Positions 19,481 through 28,731 are shown, counted from the stretch's first letter. The stretch is 64,000 bases of DNA from Lachnospiraceae bacterium (GCA_910575775.1 CAJTEY010000001.1:1-64000), one strand, 5' to 3'. Numbers and translations: made by a program. The notes: generated by a model not told the origin, from the letters alone.

Positions 19481-21085
19481 CTACGGCATCGGCATAGCCG
19501 TTACCGCCGTGCCGTCTTCAAATTCCATGCCGTTCGCCATGACTACATTTTCGCCCTCCGAAAGTCCCTCTTTCACCTCGATGGCGCTGTCGGACGTAAT
19601 ACCCGTGGTAACGCGCCTCTTTGCCACCACACCGTTTTCTTCCACATACACGAAATCGCCTTCCCTGTCGCTGTTGATCACCTCAAGGGGCACCGTAACC
19701 ACACCCTCGGCTTTCGCCATATGGACATAAACCTTAGCTTCCACGCCGAGGAAAATGTTTTCATCCGGGTTGTCGATGTTGACATCCACGCCGACTACCA
19801 TAGCGCCGCTGTTATTCTGGGTGGCCATACCGTCAATTTTGCTCACTGTACCTTCGTATGTCTTTCCGGCGATATCAATATCCGCTTTCTGTCCCACGGC
19901 AATCTTTTCCAGGTCATATTTGGAAACACTGAGTCTCACAAATACTTTCTCCGTGCTCTCAATCGTCACAAGCTTCCCGCTCTCTGTGGGCGGCTGTCCG
20001 GCTATCGCCTCAAGCTCCGTGATCACGCCCCCGAAATCAGCCTTCAGTCCGTTCTCCACCTCGGCTATGGCATCCAGTTTCTCCTGGTTGGTCAGTTTCT
20101 CAAGAGCCGTGTCCGCCTCCAGCTTCGCCTTGCCGCCCGCATCCAGAACGCCGGATTCTGAGGACGCCTTCTGGGATTTCATCTCGGACTTATATTCCTT
20201 GTAGGAGGCAATCAGCTCTTCCACCTCCTGCGCCTGCCGCTGCAGATCTCTGACTTCCTTATTGTACGATTCCTCGTAACCGTTATACTGCGTCTGGATC
20301 TGGAGATTCAAGAGGATATCCCTGTCATTGGCAAGCTTGATTTCCGCCTCATTGCGCATCTCTTTGATCTCGTCTTCGGTGTAATCATTCAGTTCCCCTC
20401 TTGCTTCTCTCTCGTTGATATCTGCCAGCGCCTCCTCATCCTGGGCAATAATGCTCTGCCATTCCATAACAGAGACATTCAGGTTCGTTCCATTGTAATT
20501 CCAGCCCGCTTTCTTCTCCTCGATCTTTTTGTTCAGCTCATCTAACAGCTTTTCGTTGTCTGCAATCTGCTGATCCAGCACGGGAAGATTGCGGTTCGCC
20601 TCTGACAGATCCGCTATGTACTCATTGTTTTTATGCACAGAACTCTTATAGCCGCCCTCGTTGGAAGCCAGCTTATACTCTGCCGCCATTTTTTCCTCAG
20701 ACAGGGCTTTCTCGTCAAAGGTAAGAATCACATCCCCCTTTTTCACCGTGTCGCCAGTCTTCACCATCACATCGCCCACCTCCACGGATAGAGGCGCGAA
20801 ATAGGTTCTTGTCTCATCGCTTTTCACGGTACCGCCGGTGCTTAAGATCTGCTCCACATTTCCCATGGAAGCCGCCACGGTCGTTACCATCGGGGCCGTA
20901 TTTTTAGCCGCAATGGAGTTTCTCACAAAAAAAGCAACAACCAGAACAACCAGCACGCCGGCAATCACCCTGCGGCGGATTTTTTTCTTCTTTGCCTTAT
21001 CCATCGGCGTCTTTTCCTTTTTCGGCTTCATCTCTGTGATGTCCGTATTTTCCGCCTTATTCTTCGCCTTTCCAAACATTTTCAT
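19481..21085 (-). CDS. HlyD/MacA-type adaptor protein of the ABC exporter
   Basis: 534 residues. A cytoplasmic lysine-rich start (PKKEKTPMDKAKKKKIRRR) is followed by a membrane helix (about residues 37-53). A lipoyl-like segment follows, then a long coiled-coil region (about residues 145-345; ALADINEREARGELNDY, YNKEVRDLQRQAQEVEELI), and beta-barrel parts near the C-terminus (VFVRLSVSKYDLEKIAVGQKADI). At 534 residues it is longer than typical MacA, mainly in the coiled coil. Its first 29 bases overlap the end of the ATPase gene, with AGGAGGACT before the ATG, so the two are translationally linked. Confidence 0.9.
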   Translation of the reverse strand: MKMFGKAKNKAENTDITEMKPKKEKTPMDKAKKKKIRRRVIAGVLVVLVVAFFVRNSIAAKNTAPMVTTVAASMGNVEQILSTGGTVKSDETRTYFAPLSVEVGDVMVKTGDTVKKGDVILTFDEKALSEEKMAAEYKLASNEGGYKSSVHKNNEYIADLSEANRNLPVLDQQIADNEKLLDELNKKIEEKKAGWNYNGTNLNVSVMEWQSIIAQDEEALADINEREARGELNDYTEDEIKEMRNEAEIKLANDRDILLNLQIQTQYNGYEESYNKEVRDLQRQAQEVEELIASYKEYKSEMKSQKASSESGVLDAGGKAKLEADTALEKLTNQEKLDAIAEVENGLKADFGGVITELEAIAGQPPTESGKLVTIESTEKVFVRLSVSKYDLEKIAVGQKADIDIAGKTYEGTVSKIDGMATQNNSGAMVVGVDVNIDNPDENIFLGVEAKVYVHMAKAEGVVTVPLEVINSDREGDFVYVEENGVVAKRRVTTGITSDSAIEVKEGLSEGENVVMANGMEFEDGTAVTAMPMP

Positions 21086-21758
21086 AGTCCTCCTCTATTT
21101 TTCCGTCCATAATTTTAATCACCCGCTTCGCCCGGGCTGCAATCTCGTCATCATGGGTAATCAGGATCACTGTCCTGCCCTCCTCGTGTAGTCCGCGCAG
21201 GATATCCATGATTTCCCTGGTAGAGCCGGAATCCAGATTTCCTGTCGGCTCGTCCGCCAGAATAATGGGCGGCGCCTGCGCGATGGCCCTGGCGATGGCC
21301 ACCCTCTGCTGCTGTCCGCCGGACATCTCCGAGGGCTTGTGGGTTTTACGTTTGGCAAGCCCCACTTTATCAAGCGCCTTCTCCGACAGTTCCAGCCGTT
21401 CCTTCTTTCCGACGCCGCGGTAAATGAGGGGCAGCTCCACGTTCTCCACCGCCGTCAGGCTGGGAATCAGATTAAACCCCTGAAAGACAAAGCCGATCTC
21501 CTGATTGCGTATGTCCGAAAGCTCATCGTCAGACATACTGCCCACATCGTGTCCGTGCAGAAAATAGCTGCCGCTGGTGGGCACGTCCAGACAGCCGAGC
21601 ATGTTCATCAGCGTGGATTTTCCCGAGCCCGAATGGCCGATAATCGCCACGAACTCCCCTTCTCCGATCGTCAGACTCACATGATCCAGCGCCTTCACTT
21701 CATTTTCCCCGGGATTGTAGACCTTGCAGATATCCCGGATTTCCACCAATGTCCCCAT
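21057..21758 (-). CDS. LolD/MacB-type ABC transporter ATP-binding protein
   Basis: About 233 residues from the ATG at 21758; a longer reading to 21791 lacks a good ribosome binding site, while AAAGGAA lies ahead of this one. Walker A GHSGSGKST (about residue 40), LNMLGCLDVPTSG-like spacing, the signature MSGGQQQRVAIARA and Walker B ILADEPTGNLDS are all present. It energises the adaptor/permease pair downstream and is the first gene of that operon. Confidence 0.96.
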   Translation of the reverse strand: MGTLVEIRDICKVYNPGENEVKALDHVSLTIGEGEFVAIIGHSGSGKSTLMNMLGCLDVPTSGSYFLHGHDVGSMSDDELSDIRNQEIGFVFQGFNLIPSLTAVENVELPLIYRGVGKKERLELSEKALDKVGLAKRKTHKPSEMSGGQQQRVAIARAIAQAPPIILADEPTGNLDSGSTREIMDILRGLHEEGRTVILITHDDEIAARAKRVIKIMDGKIEEDYENVWKGEE

Positions 21759-21892
21759 GATACTACGTTCCTTTCTCTTATTTCTAACCATACCATTCCT
21801 ATTATGTACAGTATCTATAACGAAACAGCTCTGTCTCCGGCTTCAATTTTTCACTTTCTATATCTTATCATCTTTTTCTTAAAAGAAGCACA

Positions 21893-21915
21893 CTTAAATC
21901 TTAATTGATTCTTAA
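21893..21915 (-). promoter_or_regulatory. second candidate response-regulator repeat cluster
   Basis: TTAAG occurs three times on the minus strand here (plus-strand CTTAA at 21893, 21900 and 21911); the last two are 11 bases apart, the spacing used by OmpR-family regulators. It lies 135-160 bases upstream of the exporter ATPase. This site is weaker than the one at 21980-22012. Confidence 0.3.
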
Positions 21916-21979
21916 AAAACCGCGCTGCTCCGATGCTGCCGTCCGTGCCGGATTTACACTCCCATTCTACACCACCAAT

Positions 21980-22012
21980 CTTACAAAAATCTTACAGGAA
22001 CCTTACAAAAAA
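21980..22012 (-). promoter_or_regulatory. three tandem 11-bp direct repeats upstream of the ABC exporter
   Basis: Plus-strand units CTTACAAAAAT, CTTACAGGAAC and CTTACAAAAAA follow each other without a gap (minus-strand core TGTAAG every 11 bases). About 10 bases further along the minus strand comes TAGAAT, a good -10, without a standard -35. This is the layout of an activator-dependent promoter bound by an OmpR/PhoB/VanR-type response regulator. No regulator gene is in the window. The T-run of the ribU terminator overlaps the last unit. Confidence 0.5.
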
Positions 22013-22048
22013 GAAAATACTACCTTTCCGTAAAAAAGTAGTATTTTC
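22013..22048 (-). terminator. terminator after ribU
   Basis: The stem GAAAATACTAC/GTAGTATTTTC is followed by TTTTTT on the minus strand, about 45 bases past the ribU stop. A classic intrinsic terminator. Confidence 0.85.
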
Positions 22049-22092
22049 GCCTTCTATGTTTTTATGATAATCATTTTCATTTCTGAATCATG

Positions 22093-22875
22093 TCACGCCT
22101 TGCCGGAGTTTGAAACCTCGCCGGCGGTCCTTCTCTCCAAAGCAGGCCCGGCACTTTTCAAAATCGGGCTTAAGGGCTTGTAAATCAGCATTGTGATCCC
22201 AGATGCCGCCACGCTCTTAATGATGTTAATAGGCGCCACCGCAAAGATGACAAAGCTTACAACGCCGTGAATATTGCCGTTGATCTGCGCGCCCGCCGCG
22301 ATGATGGCATCCATAGGCATCCCGAACAGCTTCGAGAACGCCGGAAGCAGATAGACGCCGTTGAAGGCCGTGCCAAACACCGTCATAATCAGGGAACCCG
22401 CCGCGCAGGCAGCGACTGCCATCTTCTTTGTCTTCTTAAACATGTACAGGATGGAGGCCGGCAGTACCAGACTGCAGCCAATCACAAAGTTCGCCAGGTC
22501 TCCCACAAAGGCCGTGCTCGTTCCTTTGATGACAAGTTTGAGCAGAATTTTGCAAAACTCAATCATCACGCCCGCCACGGGGCCGAATGCGAAAGCGCCC
22601 ACCAGAGCCGGGATCTCCGAGAAGTCCAGCTTGTAGAACCCGGGCGCCAGAAAGGGAACCGGGAAGTCAAACAAATGCAGGATCACGGCCAGCGCGGAAA
22701 AAAGGCCGATCATGGTAATTTTTCTCGTGGTGAGAATCCGCTCCGTCACCCTGTTTTTCTTCTGCACGCTCTTCTCTGCCGCGTAGGCGATGAGAAACAG
22801 CGCCGCTGCCACACTCACGCAGACAAGCACAAAAATCACATTGTCTGCAATACTCTGTAATAATCCGTTACCCAT
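22093..22875 (-). CDS. ribU: riboflavin ECF transporter S component
   Basis: A 260-residue membrane protein. After an N-terminal helix and a charged linker (SVQKKNRVTERILTTRK) it shows the ECF S-component pattern: ITMIGLFSALAVILHLFDFPVPFLAPGFYKLDFSEIPALVGAFAFGPVAGVMIE in consecutive pieces, with the small-residue helix used to dock the energising module. RibU identity rests on this pattern plus the FMN riboswitch directly upstream. The EcfA/A'/T genes are not in the window, so it probably shares a group II module encoded elsewhere. The C-terminal tail is hydrophilic. Confidence 0.9.
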   Translation of the reverse strand: MGNGLLQSIADNVIFVLVCVSVAAALFLIAYAAEKSVQKKNRVTERILTTRKITMIGLFSALAVILHLFDFPVPFLAPGFYKLDFSEIPALVGAFAFGPVAGVMIEFCKILLKLVIKGTSTAFVGDLANFVIGCSLVLPASILYMFKKTKKMAVAACAAGSLIMTVFGTAFNGVYLLPAFSKLFGMPMDAIIAAGAQINGNIHGVVSFVIFAVAPINIIKSVAASGITMLIYKPLSPILKSAGPALERRTAGEVSNSGKA

Positions 22876-22978
22876 TTTTCTTTTCCTCCTTTTTTAGGGG
22901 AAAGTTCTTCCGGCTCTGCCTGTGCGGGTTTGCATCCTGGCTCTGACGCTTTCTGACTCTGCTTATGCGCGCAGAAAA

Positions 22979-23002
22979 CCCCCGAAGTCTAAACTCCGGG
23001 GG
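22979..23002 (-). terminator. expression-platform terminator of the FMN riboswitch
   Basis: The stem CCCCCGGAGT/ACTTCGGGGG, followed by TTTTC on the minus strand, lies between the aptamer and ribU. FMN binding would be expected to favour this hairpin and so stop transcription before ribU. Confidence 0.85.
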
Positions 23003-23089
23003 CATATCATACACATTAAGCAGTTTCCGCGCTGCGCCGGCGGCACAGGCTCCTGCCCGATAAATATGACTTAAATGTCACTTTATCCG

Positions 23090-23229
23090 TCTTCTCTCAT
23101 CCAGACTATACTGTCGGTTCCGGAATTTCACCAGATCAGCCATCCTCTCCTTGCGCGGGTAAACGTTTGGATTGTGACGGGTCGCGGACTATAACCGCCG
23201 GTAGGGAATTGCACCCTGCCCCGAAGAAC
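23090..23229 (-). ncRNA. FMN riboswitch (RFN element)
   Basis: The minus strand shows the conserved RFN blocks in order: CTTCGGGGCAGGGTG, AATTCCCTACCGGCGGT, the ATAGTCCGCGACCC segment, GGATGGCTGATCTGGTGAAATTCC, and GACAGTATAGTCTGGATGAGAGAAG. It is followed by a terminator (22979-23002) and ribU, as expected for riboflavin import control. Confidence 0.97.
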
Positions 23230-23256
23230 TTTTCTCTTATTTTGTTTTCCTGTAAT

Positions 23257-23285
23257 AGAATACCACGTGAACATACTAAAATCAA
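23257..23285 (-). promoter_or_regulatory. promoter of the riboswitch-ribU transcript
   Basis: TTGATT (23280-23285) and TATTCT (23257-23262) are 17 bases apart, with a TG one base before the -10 (extended -10), on the minus strand. It lies about 30 bases ahead of the RFN element and overlaps the end of the preceding gap after the small gene at 23294. Confidence 0.7.
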
Positions 23286-23293
23286 GCTGTAAT

Positions 23294-23485
23294 TTACTCT
23301 TTGATTTCGTCAATATCAGTAAGATTTACGCCCAAAACATTTAACAATGCTTTCAGAGAAATGTACTTCTTTTTCAACTTGGCATATGTCTCTGTTGCGT
23401 TCTCTTTCTTTGCCAATACCATATACTCCTGTATTTCTCTGAAATCATCTATTGTTGTTTTAGCGATTTCTGCATTGTTTGGCAT
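23294..23485 (-). CDS. small lysine-rich protein, unknown
   Basis: 63 residues starting MPNNAEIAKTTIDDFREIQ. I chose the ATG at 23485 because AGGTAGGTGATC lies just ahead of it. It looks all-helical, with a basic middle (KLKKKYISLKALLNVLGVNLTDIDEIKE). I recognise no family. It sits alone between the opp terminator and the ribU promoter. A possible promoter (TATAAT or TATGCT) lies in 23520-23560. Confidence 0.6.
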   Translation of the reverse strand: MPNNAEIAKTTIDDFREIQEYMVLAKKENATETYAKLKKKYISLKALLNVLGVNLTDIDEIKE

Positions 23486-23585
23486 ATGATCACCTACCTT
23501 TTCCTGTGGCTTATTGCTGTTACAAAATAAGCATACCACATCAGAATTATAAAGTCCATGTTATGACAAATGCCTGTCAAAAAAA

Positions 23586-23620
23586 GCGCAAGGCCCCTCA
23601 AATACACAGAAGCCTTACGC
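23586..23620 (-). terminator. terminator of the opp operon
   Basis: The stem GCGTAAGGC/GCCTTGCGC (one G-T pair) followed by seven or more T on the minus strand, 16 bases after the oppA stop. Confidence 0.85.
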
Positions 23621-23635
23621 CTTTTATCTTATTTG

Positions 23636-25354
23636 TTATTCCGCAATATCCGCGTACATGAAGTACCAGTAGCCGTATGCAGAATGCCACATATTCTGGA
23701 TCTTGCTGCTCTGTAACCAGAAGTCATTGTAGTAAGCAACAGGAACACAGGCCGCCTCATTCATAAGGATGTCCTCAGCCTTGTGAAGGGCTGCAGAACG
23801 CTCTGCAGCGTCCAGTGTGGTTCTGGAAGTATCCATAGCCGCATCGTACTCTGCATTGTTGAACTTGCCGTCGTTGTTACCGTTACTGGAGTAGAGCAGA
23901 TCCAGCATGTTGGAAGGATCGCTGTAGTCGCCTACCCAGCCGTTACGGGAAGCATCGTAATCACCGTTACGTCTCATGGGAGTGAAGCTTGCCCACTCAA
24001 CGATATCTACCTGAAGCTCAACACCGATCTCTGCCCATGCCTGCTGTAAATACTCAGCCACTACCTTGTGGTAGCCTATATCGTTGGTGGAGTAAGTGAT
24101 GGAAGGGAAACCTGCGCCGTCCGGGTAACCTGCGTCCGCCAGAAGCTGCTTCGCCTCCTCCACGTTCGCCTCATGGTTTGCCGTGTCGATATAAGGCTTG
24201 CCGCCGTTTGCGTTGTCAATGAACTGACTGCCGTCCGTATCAATCCAGCCGGGACCCATAAAGTTGCTTGCAGGAGAATAGGTGCCCTGCATCAGCGTAT
24301 TTGCCACATACTCACGGTCGATGGCAAGGCTCAGCGCCTTACGCACCTTGGGATCGTTGAAGGGCTCTCTCTCCGTATTTAAGCTCAGATAGTAGGTACC
24401 GATAATCGGCTCCACATGGAACTCTGCGTTGCCTTCCAGGGAAGGGATCTCCTCTGTGGGCACGTCCTTGATGAAGAGCACTTCGCCGGTCTGGTATGCG
24501 CTGTAGGAAGCGTTGGAATCCTCGATCAGATTGAACTTGATCGCATCCAGCTTGATCGCATCCGCATTCCAGTAATTCGGGTTCTTTGTGCACATGATAT
24601 AGGAACCGGGCACCCACTCGGAAATATAGAAGCTGCCGTTACAAACATAGGTGTCAGCCGCTACTGCCCAGCCATCGCCGTTGGCATCAATGGTTGCCTG
24701 CTGTACCGGGCTTAAGGTAGCGAAAGCTGCCAGAGAGCCGAAGTAAGAGCAGGGCTGGGTAAGATGAACCACAAGGGTTTTATCATCGGGTGCTTCCACA
24801 CCGAGCGCTTCCAGATTGCCGCCGATGGCATCTGCATAGCCCTCTACCATGCCGAGAACAGTCTCTGCATAAGGAGCCGCTACCATAGGATCGCAGACTC
24901 TGCGCCAGCTGTATACGAAATCGTTTGCCGTGAGGGCGGAGCCGTCAGACCACTTCAGACCGTCCCTTAAATGGAAGGTCCATGTCAGGCCATCCTCGGA
25001 AGTCTCCCAGCTCTCAGCCTGGCCGGGAGCCAGCTTGCCTTCCTGATCCACCGTCAAAAGGCACTCGAACGTGTGTAAGATCATGTTGCCGCCATCCACT
25101 GCGCTGTTTAACGCCGGGTCGATGGTCTCGGGGTTCGGGCCGATCTGTACGGACAGAACCTTCCCTTCGCCGGAAGCTGCGGGTGCAGTACTGTCAGCAC
25201 CAGTATCATCTGCGGAAGCCTCCCCCCCCTCTGTGGTTTCTGACGCATCGTCGATCCCGGGCGTCGGAGCCGGTTCCGCAGAACTGCCGCCGCAGGCCGT
25301 CACACCGACAACCATAGCCGCTGCCAGCATCAGCGCGATTACTTTCTTTTTCAT
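23636..25354 (-). CDS. oppA: oligopeptide ABC transporter substrate-binding lipoprotein
   Basis: 572 residues from the ATG preceded by AGAGGAGGAACGATT. The lipoprotein signal is MKKKVIALMLAAAMVVGVTAC, shown here in parts: KKK start, hydrophobic core and the lipobox VTAC with the modified Cys at about residue 21. A Ser/Thr/Glu/Ala-rich linker follows. The family-5 solute-binding fold is clear (IDPALNSAVDGG, WTFHLRDGLKWSDGSALTA in pieces, RKALSLAIDREY). It captures peptides outside the cell for OppBCDF, whose genes lie directly upstream. It is the last gene of the operon. Confidence 0.96.
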   Translation of the reverse strand: MKKKVIALMLAAAMVVGVTACGGSSAEPAPTPGIDDASETTEGGEASADDTGADSTAPAASGEGKVLSVQIGPNPETIDPALNSAVDGGNMILHTFECLLTVDQEGKLAPGQAESWETSEDGLTWTFHLRDGLKWSDGSALTANDFVYSWRRVCDPMVAAPYAETVLGMVEGYADAIGGNLEALGVEAPDDKTLVVHLTQPCSYFGSLAAFATLSPVQQATIDANGDGWAVAADTYVCNGSFYISEWVPGSYIMCTKNPNYWNADAIKLDAIKFNLIEDSNASYSAYQTGEVLFIKDVPTEEIPSLEGNAEFHVEPIIGTYYLSLNTEREPFNDPKVRKALSLAIDREYVANTLMQGTYSPASNFMGPGWIDTDGSQFIDNANGGKPYIDTANHEANVEEAKQLLADAGYPDGAGFPSITYSTNDIGYHKVVAEYLQQAWAEIGVELQVDIVEWASFTPMRRNGDYDASRNGWVGDYSDPSNMLDLLYSSNGNNDGKFNNAEYDAAMDTSRTTLDAAERSAALHKAEDILMNEAACVPVAYYNDFWLQSSKIQNMWHSAYGYWYFMYADIAE

Positions 25355-25410
25355 AATCGTTCCTCCTCTTCTTAAATGATTTACTTTTCCAACTAACATG
25401 TTTATCACAT

Positions 25411-26400
25411 TTAATTGCACTTGTCAATATGGTGGCAGGCGCAAAAATGACCGTTTTCCACTTCTCTCCATGCGGGAACCTCCGCAGCGCACCTTTCATC
25501 CGCATAGGGGCAACGGGTACGGAAGGTACATCCCGAGGGGGGATTTAATGGGCTTGGCACATCTCCTTCCAGCACGATACGCCGGCTCTCCCTCGCCTGT
25601 TTCGGATCTGCAATCGGAATCGCCGAGATCAGGCTCTTCGTGTACGGATGCAGGGGGCGGTCCACCAATTCATAGCTGTCCGCAAGCTCCACCATTCTGC
25701 CCAGATACATCACACCGATGCGGTTGGAAATGTGCTTCACCGCCGACAGGTCGTGGGCGATAAACAGATAGGTCAGCCCCATCTGCTCCTGCAAGTCCTC
25801 AAACATATTGATGACCTGCGCCTGAATCGACACGTCAAGAGCCGAGATAGGCTCGTCACAGACGATGAACTCGGGGTGCACAGCCAGCGCTCTGGCAATG
25901 CCCACACGCTGTCTCTGTCCCCCGGAAAACTCGTGAGGGTAGCGGTTCGCGTGCTCCGAATTTAAGCCCACACGCTCCAGAATGTGTATGATCTGGTCAT
26001 AGCGGTCCTGCTTACTCTGGGCCAGCTTGTGCACGTCGATGGCCTCCCCCACGATATCGCCAACCGTCATGCGCGGGTCAAGACTTGCGTAAGGATCCTG
26101 GAACACAATCTGCATCCGCTTCCTGTAAGGAAGCATGTTCGCATACTGCTTGTTCGCCACATCGAAAATTACATCCCCGTCAAAAGTGAATTTCCCGCCC
26201 GTAGGCTCGTAGAGCCGCAGCATGGTGCGCCCCGTGGTGGTCTTGCCGCAGCCGGATTCACCCACCAGCCCAAGCGTTTCCCCCTTATCCACATAGAAAG
26301 AGACGTCGTCCACCGCTCTGACAAACTTTTTATTCTTTCCAAAGCCTCCCGCCGGAAAATACTGGCGCAGATGCTCTACCTCAATCAAATGCTTACTCAT
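25411..26400 (-). CDS. oppF: oligopeptide ABC transporter ATP-binding protein OppF
   Basis: 329 residues with Walker A GESGCGKTT (about residue 45), signature FSGGQRQRVGIARAL, Walker B FIVCDEPISALDVS, and the C-terminal oligopeptide extension with a cysteine cluster (CTFRTRCPYADERC...CACHHID) that probably holds an iron-sulphur cluster, as in DppD/DppF relatives. It overlaps oppD by 8 bases and is translationally coupled to it. Confidence 0.95.
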   Translation of the reverse strand: MSKHLIEVEHLRQYFPAGGFGKNKKFVRAVDDVSFYVDKGETLGLVGESGCGKTTTGRTMLRLYEPTGGKFTFDGDVIFDVANKQYANMLPYRKRMQIVFQDPYASLDPRMTVGDIVGEAIDVHKLAQSKQDRYDQIIHILERVGLNSEHANRYPHEFSGGQRQRVGIARALAVHPEFIVCDEPISALDVSIQAQVINMFEDLQEQMGLTYLFIAHDLSAVKHISNRIGVMYLGRMVELADSYELVDRPLHPYTKSLISAIPIADPKQARESRRIVLEGDVPSPLNPPSGCTFRTRCPYADERCAAEVPAWREVENGHFCACHHIDKCN

Positions 26401-27394
26401 GGGACGCTCCTTTCTCCATCTCTTCCTTCTGGTTCAGCCAGCACTGGGTATAGTGCACGTCACCGAATGTGGTGACTGGCGGCATCTCCCGCAGACAGAT
26501 ATGCATGGCTGCATCACAGCGGGGCGCAAAGGGACAGCCCGCAGGCGGATTCAGCATATCCACCGGCGTTCCCTCAATGGGAACCAGCCTCTCATGTTCC
26601 TTCGTGTCCAGTCTCGGAATGGAGCGGATCAGTCCCTTCGTGTACTCGTGTTTCGGATGATAGAAAATGTCGTCCGTGGTGCCGTACTCAATGATTCTGC
26701 CCGCATACATAACCGCGATGCGCTCGCACATGCTTGCCACCACGCCCAGATCATGGGTGATCATAATGATCGCCATGCCGAGCTTATCTTTAAGCTCCAT
26801 CATCAGTTCTAAAATCTGCGCCTGAATCGTCACGTCCAGCGCCGTAGTCGGCTCGTCCGCAATCAAAAGCTTCGGCTCACAGGCCAGCGCGATGGCGATC
26901 ATCACACGCTGGCGCATACCGCCCGAAAGCTCGTGCGGATACTGCTTTAAACGCTTGTCCGGCTCATTGATGCCCACCAGCTCCAGAAGCTCTTTGGCGC
27001 GTTCCCTCGCCTGCTGCTTCGTCTTGTCCGTGTGAAGCCGGATCACCTCGGTAATCTGGTTGCCGATGGTATAGACCGGGTTTAAGCTGGTCATCGGATC
27101 CTGAAAGATAATAGAAATCTCATTCCCACGAAATTTTCGTATTTCTTTCTCGGTCATCTTCTCTACCTGATGCCCGTTAAAGTGCAGTTCGCCGCCAAGC
27201 AGTTTCCCCGGATGGGCGGTAAGCCCCATGAGACTGTACGCCGTCACCGACTTGCCGGAACCGCTCTCTCCTACGATTCCTAAGACCTCTCCCTCCTTCA
27301 GACGGATGGAGACATCGTTTAACGCCTTAACCTCTCCGGCGGGCGTGAAGAAAGAAAGCCGTTCATTTTTGACATCTACCAGATATTCTCCCAT
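26393..27394 (-). CDS. oppD: oligopeptide ABC transporter ATP-binding protein OppD
   Basis: About 333 residues from the ATG at 27394, which lies 12 bases after AAAGGAGAA; a TTG at 27418 is the alternative start. It has Walker [10 protein letters not shown], signature [15 protein letters not shown], Walker [14 protein letters not shown], and the C-terminal [12 protein letters not shown]...C segment. It pairs with OppF as the heterodimeric motor. A composite hairpin element fills the 136-base gap from oppC. Confidence 0.94.
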   Translation of the reverse strand: MGEYLVDVKNERLSFFTPAGEVKALNDVSIRLKEGEVLGIVGESGSGKSVTAYSLMGLTAHPGKLLGGELHFNGHQVEKMTEKEIRKFRGNEISIIFQDPMTSLNPVYTIGNQITEVIRLHTDKTKQQARERAKELLELVGINEPDKRLKQYPHELSGGMRQRVMIAIALACEPKLLIADEPTTALDVTIQAQILELMMELKDKLGMAIIMITHDLGVVASMCERIAVMYAGRIIEYGTTDDIFYHPKHEYTKGLIRSIPRLDTKEHERLVPIEGTPVDMLNPPAGCPFAPRCDAAMHICLREMPPVTTFGDVHYTQCWLNQKEEMEKGASHE

Positions 27395-27428
27395 TTCAAA
27401 TAAGTATTCTCCTTTCAAAATCTCTGCG

Positions 27429-27523
27429 GAGAATGCCGCATTTTGGCATTCTCTTATGCGAAACTTAGTACTTCTTGGCGTCTCGTCCTATGGCGAGACG
27501 TCTTTAGAAGTACTTTTCGCATT
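27429..27523 (-). repeat. composite two-hairpin intercistronic element, copy 1 (oppC-oppD)
   Basis: In RNA order, starting 8 bases after the oppC stop, there is a long three-part stem (27455-27523): outer ATGCGAAA/TTTCGCAT, middle AGTACTTCT/AGAAGTACT, inner CGTCTCG/CGAGACG, loop with ATAGG. It is followed by a small hairpin (27429-27453: GAGAATGCC/GGCATTCTC). It aligns along its whole length with the element at 46660-46752, with both arms of the stems changed together. No T-run follows either hairpin. Confidence 0.75.
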
Positions 27524-27530
27524 TCGCACG

Positions 27531-28601
27531 TTAGTTTTTCAGCTTCGGGTCAAAGGCGTCTCTGAGGCCGTCCCCGAGCAGGTTAAAGCTTAAGATTATC
27601 AGACTGATCAACAGCGCCGGAATAAACAGTAAATACGGATATGTGTTAATGCCGTTTAGCGCGTCGCTTGCAAGGCTTCCCAGAGAGGGCAGCGGCACCG
27701 CAACGCCCAGGCCTAAGAAGCTCAGGAAACTCTCCGTAAAGATGGAGGACGGAATCTGCAAAGTCGTCGTCACGATCAGGGTGCCGATACAGTTGGTCAG
27801 CAGATGCTTCTTGATGATCCTGCCGTTTCCGACGCCTAAAGCTCTGGCCGCCGTGACATACTCGCTCTCTTTTAACATGAGCACCTGACTTCTGACCATT
27901 CTCGCCATGCCCACCCAGTAGAGCAGGGCAAACACCACGAAGATACTGATCAGATTCTCACCCACGACATTGAGCCAGTGAAAACCCGGCTTGGCAGCCA
28001 GATTGGCAAGCGGCGCCTTCAAAGACATAGACAAAAGAACGATGAGAAGGATATCCGGAATCGTATAAATGATATCCACAATACGCATCATCACCAGATC
28101 CACCCAGCCGCCGAAAAAAGCGGCAATAGAACCGTAAGCGGAACCGATGACCAGGATAATACACGTCGCAACAAGGCCCACAAGCAGGGAAATGCGGCTG
28201 CCCATCATCACGCGGATGGCATAGTCACGCCCCATCTTGTCCGTGCCGAAAACATGAGGGAACACTTTCTCGCCCGCATCGATCCTGGCCTGCTCCTCCG
28301 CCGAATACTCCATGGGCGCAAGGCTGTTCGCCCCCTTGATCTGCTCCTTGTATGTGTACGGATAAAAAGCGGGAACGATAAAGGAAAATATCATTACCAC
28401 AATAATCACAACCAGCGAGACCATCGCCACCTTATTTTTCCGAAGCCGGCGCATACCGTCCTTCCAGAAACTCACGCTCTCACGCATGATGACCTGACTC
28501 TGTTTTTCTTCCTCCGTAGCCGGCAGAAAATCTTCCGGCTTGAGTTTTAACTGAAAACTTAAGGGATTTTCTTTCATTGTAATTTCATACCTTTCTTTCA
28601 T
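27531..28601 (-). CDS. oppC: oligopeptide ABC transporter permease OppC
   Basis: About 356 residues from the ATG at 28601; a second ATG at 28577 after AAAGG and a TTG at 28673 are alternatives, so the start is uncertain. A cytoplasmic start is followed by a first membrane helix (KVAMVSLVVIIVVMIFSFIVPAFYP in pieces) and an extracytoplasmic loop with FGTDKMGRDYAIRVMMGSR, which is the OppC/DppC hallmark. The remaining helices include the EAA-type loop EYVTAARALGVGNGRIIKKHLL. The C-terminus GDGLRDAFDPKL is typical. Confidence 0.93.
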   Translation of the reverse strand: MKERYEITMKENPLSFQLKLKPEDFLPATEEEKQSQVIMRESVSFWKDGMRRLRKNKVAMVSLVVIIVVMIFSFIVPAFYPYTYKEQIKGANSLAPMEYSAEEQARIDAGEKVFPHVFGTDKMGRDYAIRVMMGSRISLLVGLVATCIILVIGSAYGSIAAFFGGWVDLVMMRIVDIIYTIPDILLIVLLSMSLKAPLANLAAKPGFHWLNVVGENLISIFVVFALLYWVGMARMVRSQVLMLKESEYVTAARALGVGNGRIIKKHLLTNCIGTLIVTTTLQIPSSIFTESFLSFLGLGVAVPLPSLGSLASDALNGINTYPYLLFIPALLISLIILSFNLLGDGLRDAFDPKLKN

Positions 28602-28690
28602 ATCTGCTGCTGTCACGGATTGCTCCTCTTCTGCGCAATTCCCGCAATCCTGCAAACATTCGGAATCCGCCAATTCCTCATGTTTGGCGG

Positions 28691-28731
28691 GGCATAAATG
28701 CCACTTGCTGCTTTCGTGCAGGCACGAGCAG
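28691..28731 (-). repeat. paired hairpins between oppB and oppC
   Basis: In RNA order a larger hairpin (28708-28731, CTGCTCGTGC/GCACGAAAGCAG) is followed by a small perfect one (28691-28702, GGCATTTATGCC). The large-then-small order and the GGCAT arms of the small hairpin resemble the elements at 27429 and 46660. No T-run follows. Confidence 0.5.
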
